Below the pieces are notes generated by a model. It had not been told where the DNA came from and did no database searches. It was given only the letters and a program-made list of their open reading frames with translations. 64,000 bases of DNA from Hydractinia symbiolongicarpus (Eukaryota; Cnidaria; Hydrozoa; Anthoathecata; Hydractiniidae): positions 16,406,501-16,470,500 of the forward strand of contig NC_079886.1 in the NCBI RefSeq assembly GCF_029227915.1, written 5' to 3'. The translations under genes were made by a program, and so were the position numbers. Shown here piece after piece: positions 36,201 through 46,691 of this stretch (within the stretch, counting starts at the first letter, position 1; the number at the start of each line of letters is the position of its first letter).

Positions 36201-38350
36201 TAGACAATCTGTTTAATAAAAATTTTTTTCATGGCTTTGTTACTTTTATATTTTCCTTCAATATTCTTTTTAGCGCTAAAATATGCTACTGTCTGTAACA
36301 TATACAGGAAATTTAAAGTTTGTTTTGTCGAGGGAACAGAGACAACATTAGGATCAGTATTTGTTAAAAAAATGCTATGTTACTAGCTTTACAAAGGTAA
36401 TTATACCTCTAAAAGGATTTTATAGTCATTTTTGTTACTTAGAATGGCTTTATATACAGTAAACGTATATTTCTATGCCAAATTTGAAAGGATATAGCTT
36501 ACTAGCTAGTTCAAAAGATTTGAAGTTTATTTTATTAAAAAGTTTGAGTTAAAAGCAAGATAAGTACTTTTATCGAATAAAATATGGATAACTAATATAT
36601 GTAGGAATTTTTTTTGTCAATTTCAGTTATATTTGGATGCCCAATATTATATTTAAGATGATTTGTTTTTGTCTTTAGTGGTCAAAAACCTTTTCACCAC
36701 CATTAGCTTGACTTTCGTGTAAGTCACTATAGGCAAAACCAAGAACCGTTTCGTTGCCCTTGTAAACAATAACAAGACGTATGATATACGCAAACAACCT
36801 CGCCAAAAAAGTGTATAAAAAGCTGAAGTTAGACACGACATATTTTGCTATTCGGATAGGCAATAATATTGATAGAAAATTTCTCGAAATTTCAATTTTC
36901 ATTAGGTCAGCCTGTAAACACGTCCTCGCGGGCGAGATAGTAAAAAGAAAAAAAAAGTAAAAATAGTTACCAAGATGAGATTCGAACACACGACTACTCC
37001 CGTGTCGGTGCTCAGAGAGGCAAAAAATTTCCATTCTTGTAGGACACATTTGCGTTTTAATACAAGCTCACGAGCTTGTAATCAGGATAAAATATTATAA
37101 ATAATTTTTGAAATTCCCTAACAAATAAAAATTCGCGAGAATTATTTAACACGAATAGCCTATTTCAATATAATTTGAGGGAATTAACTTTTACGATTAA
37201 GCTTTTTCAAAGATTTTTGCAGGGCCAAACTTTCGCTGTTTAAGTCTAAATCGCACAAGTTTCTTTTGCAAAACCTTCCTTTATTAACAGCGCCCTGCTT
37301 AAATTCTTCTCTGCCATAGCAACACCAGTGAGTTTGTACATATAATTTGATGGTTCAACATTTATTTCAACTAGTACTTTTTTACCCACGTTCAAAATCA
37401 TTTTAAAACAGTACTCGGTACTTAATCCACCAGGCTTCAGGGTCATAACATAATTATTGTTCAAAAAATTGGCTTTAGTTATGAAATTAAATGAAAAATA
37501 AAAGCTTTGCACCAAGTGGTGAAAAATGAATGCATACATTTACAAATGAAATAACGCGGTTTTTCAAAAAATTACTTAAAATAAAAAAAGCTGTCAGCAG
37601 AAAGAAAGCTTATGATTGCAAAATGGAAAGTACATTAAATTTTGCCAAAACCTGCAAGAAATGATCTACCTCAATCGGAGAAAAGTTCGTTATGTTAAAA
37701 AACTCGCGAATTTTTTGGTTAAACATTCTCAAATTGAGTAATGCAAAAAAAATTTGCGAGATAAACTTTTGGGAATAAAGATATTGATAATATTTTGCGA
37801 TATAACTTTTTGCAAATAAAGAAATTCTTTTAGATAGGGAACAAGGGATTTAATGAAAAAAATGAAAAAAAGTTTGTTTTCAAACATGTTCAAACGTCTC
37901 CATTTTACTATTGTAGTAGATAAAACTTACAAAGATTATTCGTCGTCAAAGTCAAAGTAAACCTTTTTAGCACTTTCCGGCTCGAAATCTTTTTCGTCTT
38001 CTTTGGCGATTACCTCATTCCGATTCAAAGTGCTTCAATCTTCCCGTTCTAGTTAACAGACTGCAGCTAAGTTTGTTTTGTGCCAACATAACTCTCAATA
38101 ACCAAAGGGTCGATATCATGGAAAGGATCTATGTTTGGCGATTTATTGCTACCAAGCCTCAGGGCATCGTATATGCCAGCGACTTTCCTTCCGCCGATGT
38201 GATGGAAAGGTTTTAGGGTTGAAAGGCATAGTTTGATATGTCATGTCTTTCGATTATACTTCAGAACTAACTGCTCATAAATTTGTTGCGAGTACCAGTC
38301 ATTAAATGTTTTTGAAAGAAAACGTATCGCACTTTCATTAAAGGTTCCAG
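33288..38350. other. Long gene-poor region
   Basis: No gene supported in about 5 kb. It contains A/T-rich low complexity, a tRNA-like T-arm fragment near 36.97 kb, and copies of a dispersed GCGAAA/TTTCGC-rich repeat (35.84-35.95, 37.13 and 37.69-37.83 kb). A minus-strand frame at 37246-37539 has no recognised domain and no start context; I leave it uncalled. Confidence 0.5.
36968..37022 (-). repeat. tRNA-like (SINE-type) fragment
   Basis: On the minus strand, CTCTGAGCACCGACACGGG is followed by GTGTTCGAATCTCATCTTGG. The second part matches a tRNA T-arm/pol III B-box (GGTTCGANNCC). The 5' part does not fold into a convincing tRNA with D and anticodon arms, so a tRNA-derived repeat is more likely than a functional gene. 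Confidence 0.35.
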
Positions 38351-39005
38351 TACCGTCATTCTTCTAATTTAATCCTCCGGTAAAAATAATTATTTTAAAG
38401 GAGTCGTACTAATAATAAGAGGAAATAAAATACCTTGGAAATTGAAGTTGATTGTCGTACTAATAATTAGAGTAAAATAGGAATCAAATCGTATTAAATT
38501 AGGGGTTGAAAAATTGAAAACACACTTTTTGGTACTTTTTATTTTTTTTTTATTTTTTTTTTAAACTCTTATTTATACCAACTTTTCTTCTCCCTTCAAA
38601 GTTTTTTTAGTTCCTTGAGAACTTTCTCTCTCATTTGATTGTGAAGTTTTGCATCGACTGTTTTGAAGACAACATCAGCTGGTATCTCCGAAGTGGCGAA
38701 TTTTATTCAAAATGCATGGAAAAAGCTAAAACTGAAGACGATTCATTTACTTTGTAAATGAGATTAAAATTTTTCATGTTTTTTTAAAAAAGAAAGTTTG
38801 AAACAAAAAAAAAATTACGTGTTTTTTACTATTCGTACTATAATTAGAAGAAAATTTGACCTTTATCGTACTAAATTAGAGGAAAATCTGAAATTAGTAA
38901 TTATGGACTCGTACTAATAATTAGAGTTAAATAAATTATTTCATTTTGCCAAAATAATTAATTCGTACTAATTAGAGGACGGATTAAATTAGAAGAATGA
39001 CGGTA
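38351..39005. mobile_element. Non-autonomous TIR element (655 bp)
   Basis: The left end TACCGTCATTCTTCTAATTT continues AATCC; the right end is its reverse complement (GGATTAAATTAGAAGAATGA then CGGTA). Both ends start or finish with TA, consistent with a TA target duplication as in Tc1/mariner-type elements. The interior repeats CGTACTAATAATTAGAG motifs near both ends and holds no transposase, so this is a MITE-like deletion derivative. Confidence 0.75.
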
Positions 39006-39510
39006 TCGAATTAATGACTGATAAAAACGGCTTATACAGGTATACATTTGTAACCAATATGTTATTTATCTTTTCTTAAAGAGAAACAAGGGAAGAAACC
39101 AGGTACTATAATTATTGATTCCTCTCTTTTTTACAGAATAGAGCCAAGCAGAATTTTTTTCCTTCAGAATATAACTTACATCTATTTTCTCCCTCAAATT
39201 TCTGAAAAAAGGCGAATTGGATTCGCAAATTTAAAGATTAGCAAGATTTGGCGAAATAAACTGTCGCCAATGAACGATTTCATTTTTTCTGCGAGATAAA
39301 ATTTTGCGAAAAAAGCCAAAATCCGCAAAAGTAGAAAAGCACAAGCAACTAATTTCCTTTTTTTAATATATACATATACCACAAGCTGACAAAAATTAGC
39401 ATTTTGGCTAATTGAATTATTGTTGTGGATGAAATTGCATTTATCACCAACTTTGTCAGAACATGGTATATATATTATGTTTTTTACTAAACTATTTAGG
39501 TACATATTTG

Positions 39511-39575
39511 TCCCGAATCCCGCTCACTGCCAGGCAGTGTGTTAGTGATGAACAAAGTAGTTCTCTTTCAGTATG
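39511..39575 (+). repeat. tRNA-derived SINE-like element, truncated copy 3
   Basis: CGAATCCCGCTCACTGCCAG, then TGTGTTAGTGATGAACAAAG: the B-box plus tail of the SINE-like family at 12.98 and 13.26 kb, in the opposite orientation. The A-box half is missing. Confidence 0.6.
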
Positions 39576-40055
39576 TAGTTCTTGTTCAAACAAAAAAAGT
39601 AAAATTTACGTGACTTGAAGAAAGAATGAGAAGTTAAGCGGTTTTATCAACGACTCGATCAGGGGTTTTGATTTTTATGCTATTTTGACCATCAGAAGAC
39701 GTTAAAGGGCGGTTGTTTCGTTGGCTCAAAACCCCCTCTAAATCCCCTCTTCGAGACCATTTTGCACCAGTCAAAAATCCGCCCCTGATATATGTAGTTT
39801 TAAGTAGAGAGAGAAAAAATATTTTGTTTATATATATATAATAGCTAGCTAGAAAAAAAACAATACACTGGAAGCTTGACTTGGCTATTAGATAAAGTCA
39901 GGGTCAGCGAATTGATTCGTGAAGTGGAGACAACATCCACAATAAAGTCTTACATTGTCGCATAAGAAACATTTTAAAATTCGTTTTCAGCAAAAAAGTG
40001 TTCGCCAGTCTTTTTTTTTTTTAAAAAAAATGATTTACTAAGTGTTTTTACTTAC

Positions 40056-40553
40056 CACATGCTTTCACATTGTGCTTCATCTATAACATAACTGACCACA
40101 TTTTTTGGTAAACAGAACTATTTAGCAATTCTTGTCCTCTGACACTAAGCAGAAATTTTGGGTGGGCAAATACTTGTTTTAATTCGCCATAAATTGGTAT
40201 TTCAGGCTCACCATTCTCATCACATGGAAATAATTTTTTTAGGCACAACTGTGTGCTCCAAATATAGCACCCCAGCACACCTCTCACTTGTAAAACTTTC
40301 AACTGGTCCTCTATGATAGAATTATGAGGGCACACCACTAATAATATATTTTGAACACTTTTTCTGGGCAAAAAGTTTGCCAACAAAGAAACAACAGAGA
40401 TTTCCCAAATCCAGTAGGTAAAACGTCAATAACATATCCATTTAAAAGATGCTCGAAACATTCAACTTGCTGTGGCTTTAAGATAATGTTATTTATATTA
40501 TTAATTAAAAAAGTTTGTTGCAATCTACAAAATAATTGCAATGTCTTGTCCAT
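40056..40553 (-). pseudogene. RecQ-like superfamily 2 helicase remnant
   Basis: Minus-strand translation gives a Q-motif-like KPQQVECFEHLLNG, Walker A VIDVLPTGFGKSLLF, a motif Ia-like LLVVCPHNSIIEDQLKVLQ, and a motif II-like VIDEAQCESMW, in the correct SF2/RecQ order. The reading frame must change at least twice, just after Walker A (near 40375) and before the DEAQ box (near 40095). Motifs III-VI are not seen in the window; a GTAAG follows the DEAQ box. It is a broken gene or retro-element cargo copy. Confidence 0.65.
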
Positions 40554-40970
40554 TTTGAAAAACGGAACCCTTTTTAACCCAGTTTAACTCACCGTTTGCT
40601 TTTTGAATTAATTTTAATTTCTTAGTTTTACTCCGTATATGGATGTCACATATCGATATAAAGAACTGTCGACATTTATCAAAAGTGCTGACGCTGCAGT
40701 CTACACCCAAGATTTCTGAAAGCGGCTGGATCCAGGGCCTTCTTCTTCGCGTCCCCGATATCAAAAAAGCAAAAGGAGGTCCTGGGGACGAGGTTGGTCA
40801 GCTACAGTCCCGTAAAGTATGCTAAAGCGTATCTTTTTTAACATCCATCCAGGAAATGTGTTAAATAGTTTGCTTTGAAATCATGCGCACAAAATATCTA
40901 ATCGTTTGATCTTTTATAGCTACTGAAGCAAAATTAATGTATAGATAAAAAAATCTTCTGTAAATTAACT

Positions 40971-42467
40971 ATGTTGCAGCTTATTCTTATATGGACACTT
41001 AGTGCTAAATTCGCATGCGGTGTGCGTTGGTACAACGATAAAACATTTCGCTTACCACAAAGAGAGCCCGTAAAGGTTGGATATACACGCGAAGTTAATT
41101 TGGCAATAGGAAGAACACACGTATTAAAGACATTAAGTGTAAACCCACCTATATTTGAAGTAAAGAACTTTCTCTCTTACGAGGAATGTGAGTACTTAAT
41201 CTACCTGGCGAAAAACGAAGGCTTGCAAAACAGCCCCACGCATCCAGAATTGTTGAATTTTTACACAACTCTCGAAGTGTTCATGGAATGGGATACTAAC
41301 AATGACTCGTACATAGAACCAATCGAATTCACTTACATCAAAGGAAAAGGGGACTTGTATCTCACCGAGTTGGAAATAATGAAAATGTTGGATCACTTAA
41401 AAATGGACAAAGATCACGACAATAGAATCAACTTTTCCGAATTTCTTGTTACGACAGCAGAAAAAATAAAAGAGTATTTTGTTCATTTGTATAAAACAAG
41501 ACCTTATTTGAGAAGCAGATACAGTGAGCAAGCTTGGCTTTGGCATTATGGAGTGTACGATGACCTATTGGAGGGATTTCATGAAAGATTGTCTGCTCTC
41601 ACTCTTCTTCCGCATGATTTGATAGAAGTTAGCGAGCCAATGCAGGTAAAAACTTTTTTCCCTAAAAACACACAGAAACGTGGAAAAACATCGTTAAAAA
41701 TTTTTTTTCACAGAATCCTTTGCATTCGTAAAAATTAAGTGTACACACTTAATTTTAAGTTGGAAAAATTTGTTTGTAAATTTCTAATTTGCAAAATAAT
41801 AATAAAGTAATAAAAATAATAATAATTTAATAATTATCAAGTGAAAAAAATAAGAACTTAAGGTTAAAGTCAAAGTTCTGTCGATTGTGATGATGCACGC
41901 CTAGGAGCACTGAAGATACTGTGTTATATTTTTTCACGTACATGTAAATATTTTCTGCAGGTAGTACATTATGGAGATGGAGGACACTATCACTGTCACC
42001 ATGATTCTAACGAAGTCGATAGCTCTCTTCCTTGTTGCACATACGAAAATCAAAACAGTTCTGCTTGCCGACTGTGTAGATTTTTGACTGTAATGTTTTT
42101 CTTAAACAATGTAACCTACGGCGGTGAAACGGCTTTTCAACTTGCTGATAACGAGACTTTTGCATCTGAAGCTTGGGAAAGCGAGGCAGTACGTAAATGT
42201 AATCTGGTTGATAATTGTGAAGAAAGCAATTTGGTTATTAAACCTGTCAAAGGCACCGCAATAATGTGGTACAATCATGAAATTGATCAAGCAAGCGGAT
42301 GGCTGGGCGAATTAAACCCAATGACGTATCATGGAGGCTGTGACGTCACCGATCACGACAAATGGATTGCTAATGTGTGGATAAATATTATTGGAGGAAA
42401 AGGAACACGTGATTCATATAATGGATGGCTAGGAAAGAGAATGGTAGACATGAAAGAAGATCTTTGA
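40971..42467 (+). CDS. P4HTM: EF-hand transmembrane prolyl 4-hydroxylase
   Basis: Exons 40971-41645 and 41961-42467 join in phase 0 (CAG^GTAAAA, TTCTGCAG); 393 residues. ATG 40971 gives a short hydrophobic N-terminus (LQLILIWTLSAKFACG) that would act as a signal or anchor. Two canonical EF-hand loops are visible: DTNNDSYIEPIE (108-119) and DKDHDNRINFSE (146-157). The 2-oxoglutarate/Fe(II) core is intact: HYGDGGHYHCHHDS supplies H238-x-D240, YHGGCDVTDHDKW supplies the distal H349, and K359 binds 2-oxoglutarate. Spacing H349-K359 equals that of human P4HTM. The family is ER-membrane bound and hydroxylates prolines, with HIF-alpha a reported substrate. Whether it modifies the proline-rich CRD proteins nearby is speculative. 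It is shorter than the 502-residue human protein, mostly at the N-terminus. Confidence 0.9.
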
Positions 42468-43959
42468 GATATTTGGACAAAAATTTATGGATTTTTTATG
42501 ACTTACTATTGTCCACACGTCTGACAAAATGAAAAAAAGTATACGCATTAAAATGTCCATTTAAGGCTTTTGATTTTAATTGCTAGTCAAACGAATTTAG
42601 CTACGTCGTCCTTTTAACACCTGTAATTAATGCATAATGATATATATTTTATATATGATATATCTGCTTTTTGTTTTTATTGTTTGTTTATTATTATTCT
42701 ATTTTAATTTGCTCCTATTTATTCTTCTGAAACTTCAATCAAGACAACCAGCAGCTATTGTACCAGCAAAGTGTATTTGTATGTAAAAAAGCCCGTTTTG
42801 TTACGTACAGCGTCAACGTACGCTGATTTCAACACTCGAACCTTTATTACTTCAAATTATTTTCTTCAAGCCTTTAAACCGTTCTTGATATTTTGGTATA
42901 AGCAATTCCCCAATTTCTTAAATCTGAGGTAACATTATTTTATTACTTCTATGCTTAGAGAACGAGGTAGCTATCAGGAGAGTGTATTGACGAGATTTTA
43001 AGGAACATAATCACTTTACGTTAATGTTTTTGGAAGTTCTCGACAACCTCGTCCACAGAGTTTACTAATTTTTTTTGTAATACATCCCTGTACAAGTACA
43101 CTTGTATCGTATTGCTTTACAACATGCAACTATCTGGGCCCATTCTAATAAGTCTCTTTTCGATAACTGACGGCGAGACGAACATGGTTGTTTCGCTGTG
43201 CGATATCAAAATTAAACATAAGTGCCTGGTAACGAGGTTAAAAAGGACCGTTTTAATAGGCAGCCCTGAAATCTACAATGTTTATAACATTGATTTAAGA
43301 TATGAAGGAAATATTAACAAGAAAACAACTAAAATAAATATCCGTAATAGGAAGGAAATTTTGTTGCGTTGTATAATATAAAATTCACATGGTCAACTTG
43401 GTATTGTATTTTTAATTATAACATGGAATTAAACATGCATAAATATGCAACCTCGCGTTTATGCAAAGAATCTCTTTAATAGTAGCCGTATTCCGTCTGT
43501 ATGTTTGCGCACGAGAAAAATGTCGTGTTACGGAAACACGGAATGTGATAAACAAAGGACGGGCGACCCCGCGGACCCCCCGCTGAGTTAGAAAATGATG
43601 TTACGGAAACACGAATATCAAATGCAATATAATTTTATCCACTTTGTTGCGACGGGTAAATATAATGGATGGGAGAACCCATGGATTTTTCCACAGGCAA
43701 CGACTAGTCTCTATAATAATAGCCGTATTTTGTCTGCTTGTCCGCAAGAAAAACGTCGTGTTACGGAAACACAAAATGCGACATATAAAGGATGGATTAA
43801 CGACTATAATATATAACATTTCTTCAATGATATTAACGTGAGGATGAGGTTAATTTTTTTCACCATGGATTCAATATAACTACTCGCATAAAAAGAGTGA
43901 TTATTATTTAGAAAATTCTGTTAGTACAAAATATAGTCAGGATAAATATTATTTAAGGT
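42468..43959. other. Intergenic with repeats
   Basis: No gene seen. A MITE-like element with CTCGTCC and AACGAGG ends lies at about 43045-43245. A roughly 90-bp segment (AGCCGTATT, then CGTGTTACGGAAACAC) is present twice, near 43484-43575 and 43716-43800. Confidence 0.5.
43484..43800. repeat. Duplicated segment of about 90 bp with CGTGTTACGGAAACAC core
   Basis: Copies at about 43484-43575 and 43716-43800 share AGCCGTATT, CGTCTG, AAAAA-CGTCGTGTTACGG and AAACAC. A third partial core lies at 43601-43614. The core GTGTTACGGAAACAC is a hyphenated palindrome. Confidence 0.55.
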
Positions 43960-46691
43960 CTAATTCTTTTTGTGGTGTTTTTTATGCTTCACTAATTTTG
44001 ATTTTTTAGCGGGAATTACATATCGTGCGCAGCAGTGAGATGGACATCCAAAAGAGCATGAAACAGGTGAGCACGAGGGCGTGCATCCAATTGGTGGTGG
44101 CGGCGGTGGAGGTGGTGGTGGTGGTGGGCACGGTATACATGGTGGTTGAATAGGAGCTGGTGGTGGGCATGGCGGTGGACATGGAGGTGGTGGAGGTGGT
44201 GGTGGAGGAGGGCAGACAGGTTGACAAGATGGTGGAGGTGGAGGTGGAGGACTACAACAAGAAGCATCACAAGAAGGAGCACATGCAGCTGAACATGGTG
44301 GCGGGCATGTTAACGGTCTTGGTTTAGCCATAGGTGCTGGTGGCGGTGGGTAATTTGGTCCAGGCTCGTATTTAGCACGCTCTTTCCACAATTCAATCTT
44401 TGGAGGCTCTTGTGGTGGCGGTGGTGGAGGAGGAGGAGCCATTTGTTGTTGAGTACAACATTGCTGTGCACAGCTTGGAGCACATGAGGCTGGACAGGAA
44501 GGTGCACACATGCTACCGTATGCTGCATATGGATCTGGAGGTGGAGTTTGATCTGTAATAAAAGTGCAGTAAATAATAAATATGTAAGTTATAATTAGGT
44601 TAAAAAAATTATATTCATGGTACTTACCTATAATCATGCTTCCTTGTACGGTTCCGTCTGGCATCACTTGTTGGTAGCCATGGACGCCATCATCCTTAAA
44701 CTCGACTGGTGCATATGGATCTTGTTTCTCTGGCTCTTGTGGTTCCTGTTGTTTGGGTGGAGGATGTGGTGGCTCTACGCCACTTCCCTCTGCAATAAAA
44801 AGCAATTCAATATTAGTGAGCGTCTGTCCATTTTTCGATTTCAAGTAGTTAAAGAATTTATGAAAATATAGTCCGTATATTCGAAACATTTACTGATTTT
44901 CATCAAACAGTTAAAAAGCTTAAGGTTTAAAAATCATTTATAATGATTAATTTATAGTTGAAAGTATACCTTCTGATCGTGAGTCGGGGTTCTCATGCTC
45001 GTCAGTGCTTCCGTCTTCATAACTATCATCACTTCTTGCAGCTGGACTTTCTTCTGTACTTTCCTGTGGTCCATCATCATGATTTTCTTCGTCATCATCG
45101 CCATCTCCTTCCTCGTCTACGTAATGTAAAACATCGTTTTTATAAAAAATGAACGATTGTCTAAAAAATTATTTTTAGTTTTGGGGGATTGGGGGGACTT
45201 CTCTGTTGTGTTCGCATACACATATCCGCACTGTGGAACAATTCAGCGAATGTAAATCAAAGCCCATGTCATCCTCTATCATGAAATTTGGACACATACA
45301 TTGATCTGAACTGCATAGTTCAAAACTGACAGCCTTATCTATAAACAAACAATTTGAAAAAGAAGCTCTATTAATTCAGTAATAGTATCAAGTAAATTTT
45401 TTATTTTTAAACTCCCTCTCTCATTTTAAAAATCAAGGTTTATTTAACCGAGATCTTTTAATGTCTACACATGAAAAGCGAACCAGTCTGTGTTGCTGGA
45501 AAACTTGCCTGATTTTTTGGACATAACGGTTAGCTGAGATGAAATTTTCCACATAAATAGGCCAACTTGGGTGAGCAGGTTTTTCACAGCGTACTTGAAT
45601 GAAGCTCAAGCAGAGCACTTTATCTGACGCAAATAAGCTTACAGCTTGGTCTGGCCAAATGAAGGATTTAATGTGCCACGAGCTTATTTCACCCTGTCCT
45701 AACTTGACCAGTTCGTCGCGTGTGGACACGCAATGTTTACATTCAAGGTAGCTAGTAGCTATGTAATGTATAATATTGCCTAACAACATATTTTTTTCAA
45801 TCTATAAAACTAATTTTTGTGTTTTATTAAGTGTTTATATTCTTTTAGACCAGGCGGATATTGATTATGCGTAAAAGCTATAAACGAATGCGAAGTGTCG
45901 TTTCAATTTTCAGAATTCTGGTTGATTCTTATTTCAAGAAATATTAAAAGCTACAAATTTACTTTTTAAAATCACTTTGGTTTTTGTGAAGACAAATATT
46001 ATAAACTGATCAGGAAAGTCACGGGATGTTTGTACTTCTAGGCGTAGAGTGTGGGCAAATTTAGCATACACCTAGCTATCTCTTTATATCGTCCTATATT
46101 ATACCATAACATGCATATTATTTATTTAGAAAATCCATTGAAATTTTACCTTCATCTTGCTCTTGTTGGAAGTGCTTTGAGCTTACTGGTTTAACCTTTT
46201 CTGTTTTAATTCGTTTTCTATCAGCTACAGCTACACGATGCGCTAAAATAAATTTATAAATGTCAGTTAGAACCATGTATACATCTGTGTTTGCCAGTTT
46301 TATCTTCATAATAAGCCAAAAAAAGATCGATCCATACCTTCTTCTTTCACTGAATCTGAAAGTGATTGGAATTCTTTTTGTACTTGACTGAGTGCTTTAT
46401 GTGCTTTCTTTTTTCGTCCTATATAATATAACAGTATAAAAACACAAAGTTATAACATTGAAATGTCTAAAGAGAAAATGAAAAACGCTGTTAAAATAAC
46501 AGAAAATAATTATTTACTTTCGAAAGTTGGCGAGCATACACTATTTTATATATCATTTGTTTATCTTTGTTTGTCTAATTTTTCCTATAGCAGCAAAATA
46601 AATCACGATTTCTATATTTACCTCCAATTGATTTACATTCTGCATAGATAGCTATGATGAGAACCACGCTCAGGAGAAGATACCAGCGCAT
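43960..46691 (-). CDS. Secreted multi-CRD polyproline protein, minicollagen-like without collagen helix
   Basis: Main model, minus exons 46691-46622, 46418-46338, 46242-46150, 45116-44970, 44789-44628 and 44552-43960; every intron is phase 1; 381 residues. Exon 1 is a signal peptide (MRWYLLLSVVLIIAIYAECK). Exons 2-3 are Lys-rich, exon 4 is strongly acidic (DEEGDGDDDEENHDDG), and exon 5 is Pro/Glu-rich. The last exon has CRD1 CAPSCPASCAPSCAQQCC, CRD2 CPPPCSAACAPSCDASCC (both 3-3-3-3), polyproline runs with interspersed Cys, and CRD3 CTPSCSPVSCSFGCPSHCC (3-4-3-3), ending in a His/Lys tail (KHKKHHKKN). CRD plus polyproline is typical of nematocyst capsule proteins, where CRDs cross-link by disulfide exchange. 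A likely capsule-wall or tubule component. An alternative terminal exon at 45175-45338 is listed separately. Confidence 0.82.
45175..45338 (-). CDS. Candidate alternative terminal exon of the 44-46.7 kb CRD gene
   Basis: Follows a TTTATAG acceptor and reads in phase 1 directly from the exon ending at 46150, ending at TAA with no usable internal donor. It encodes 53 residues with its own cysteine pattern (ELCSSDQCMCPNF, then LNCSTVRICVCEHN). Using it would give a secreted protein of about 135 residues without any CRD or polyproline. It could instead be a decayed exon, but its length, phase and cysteine content favour a real alternative 3' end. Confidence 0.55.
45433..45789 (-). CDS. Uncharacterised intronic reading frame, 118 aa
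   Basis: Uninterrupted minus-strand frame inside the long intron of the CRD gene, on the same strand, starting MLLGNIIHYIATSYLECKHC and ending DIKRSRLNKP. The composition is protein-like (balanced hydrophobic and charged residues, four Cys, several Trp). I recognise no family and see no flanking splice sites in phase with the host gene. It could be an intronless retrocopy, a repeat-encoded fragment or chance. Confidence 0.3.
   Translation of the reverse strand: MLLGNIIHYIATSYLECKHCVSTRDELVKLGQGEISSWHIKSFIWPDQAVSLFASDKVLCLSFIQVRCEKPAHPSWPIYVENFISANRYVQKIRQVFQQHRLVRFSCVDIKRSRLNKP

Noticed and set aside
36968-37022. Functional tRNA gene on the minus strand
   Set aside because: Only a T-arm-like segment is convincing; no complete cloverleaf could be drawn.
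44006-44282. Ser/Thr-rich and His/Leu-rich alternative frames over the polyproline CRD exon
   Set aside because: Shadow translations of CCN repeats; they lack CRDs and splice continuity.
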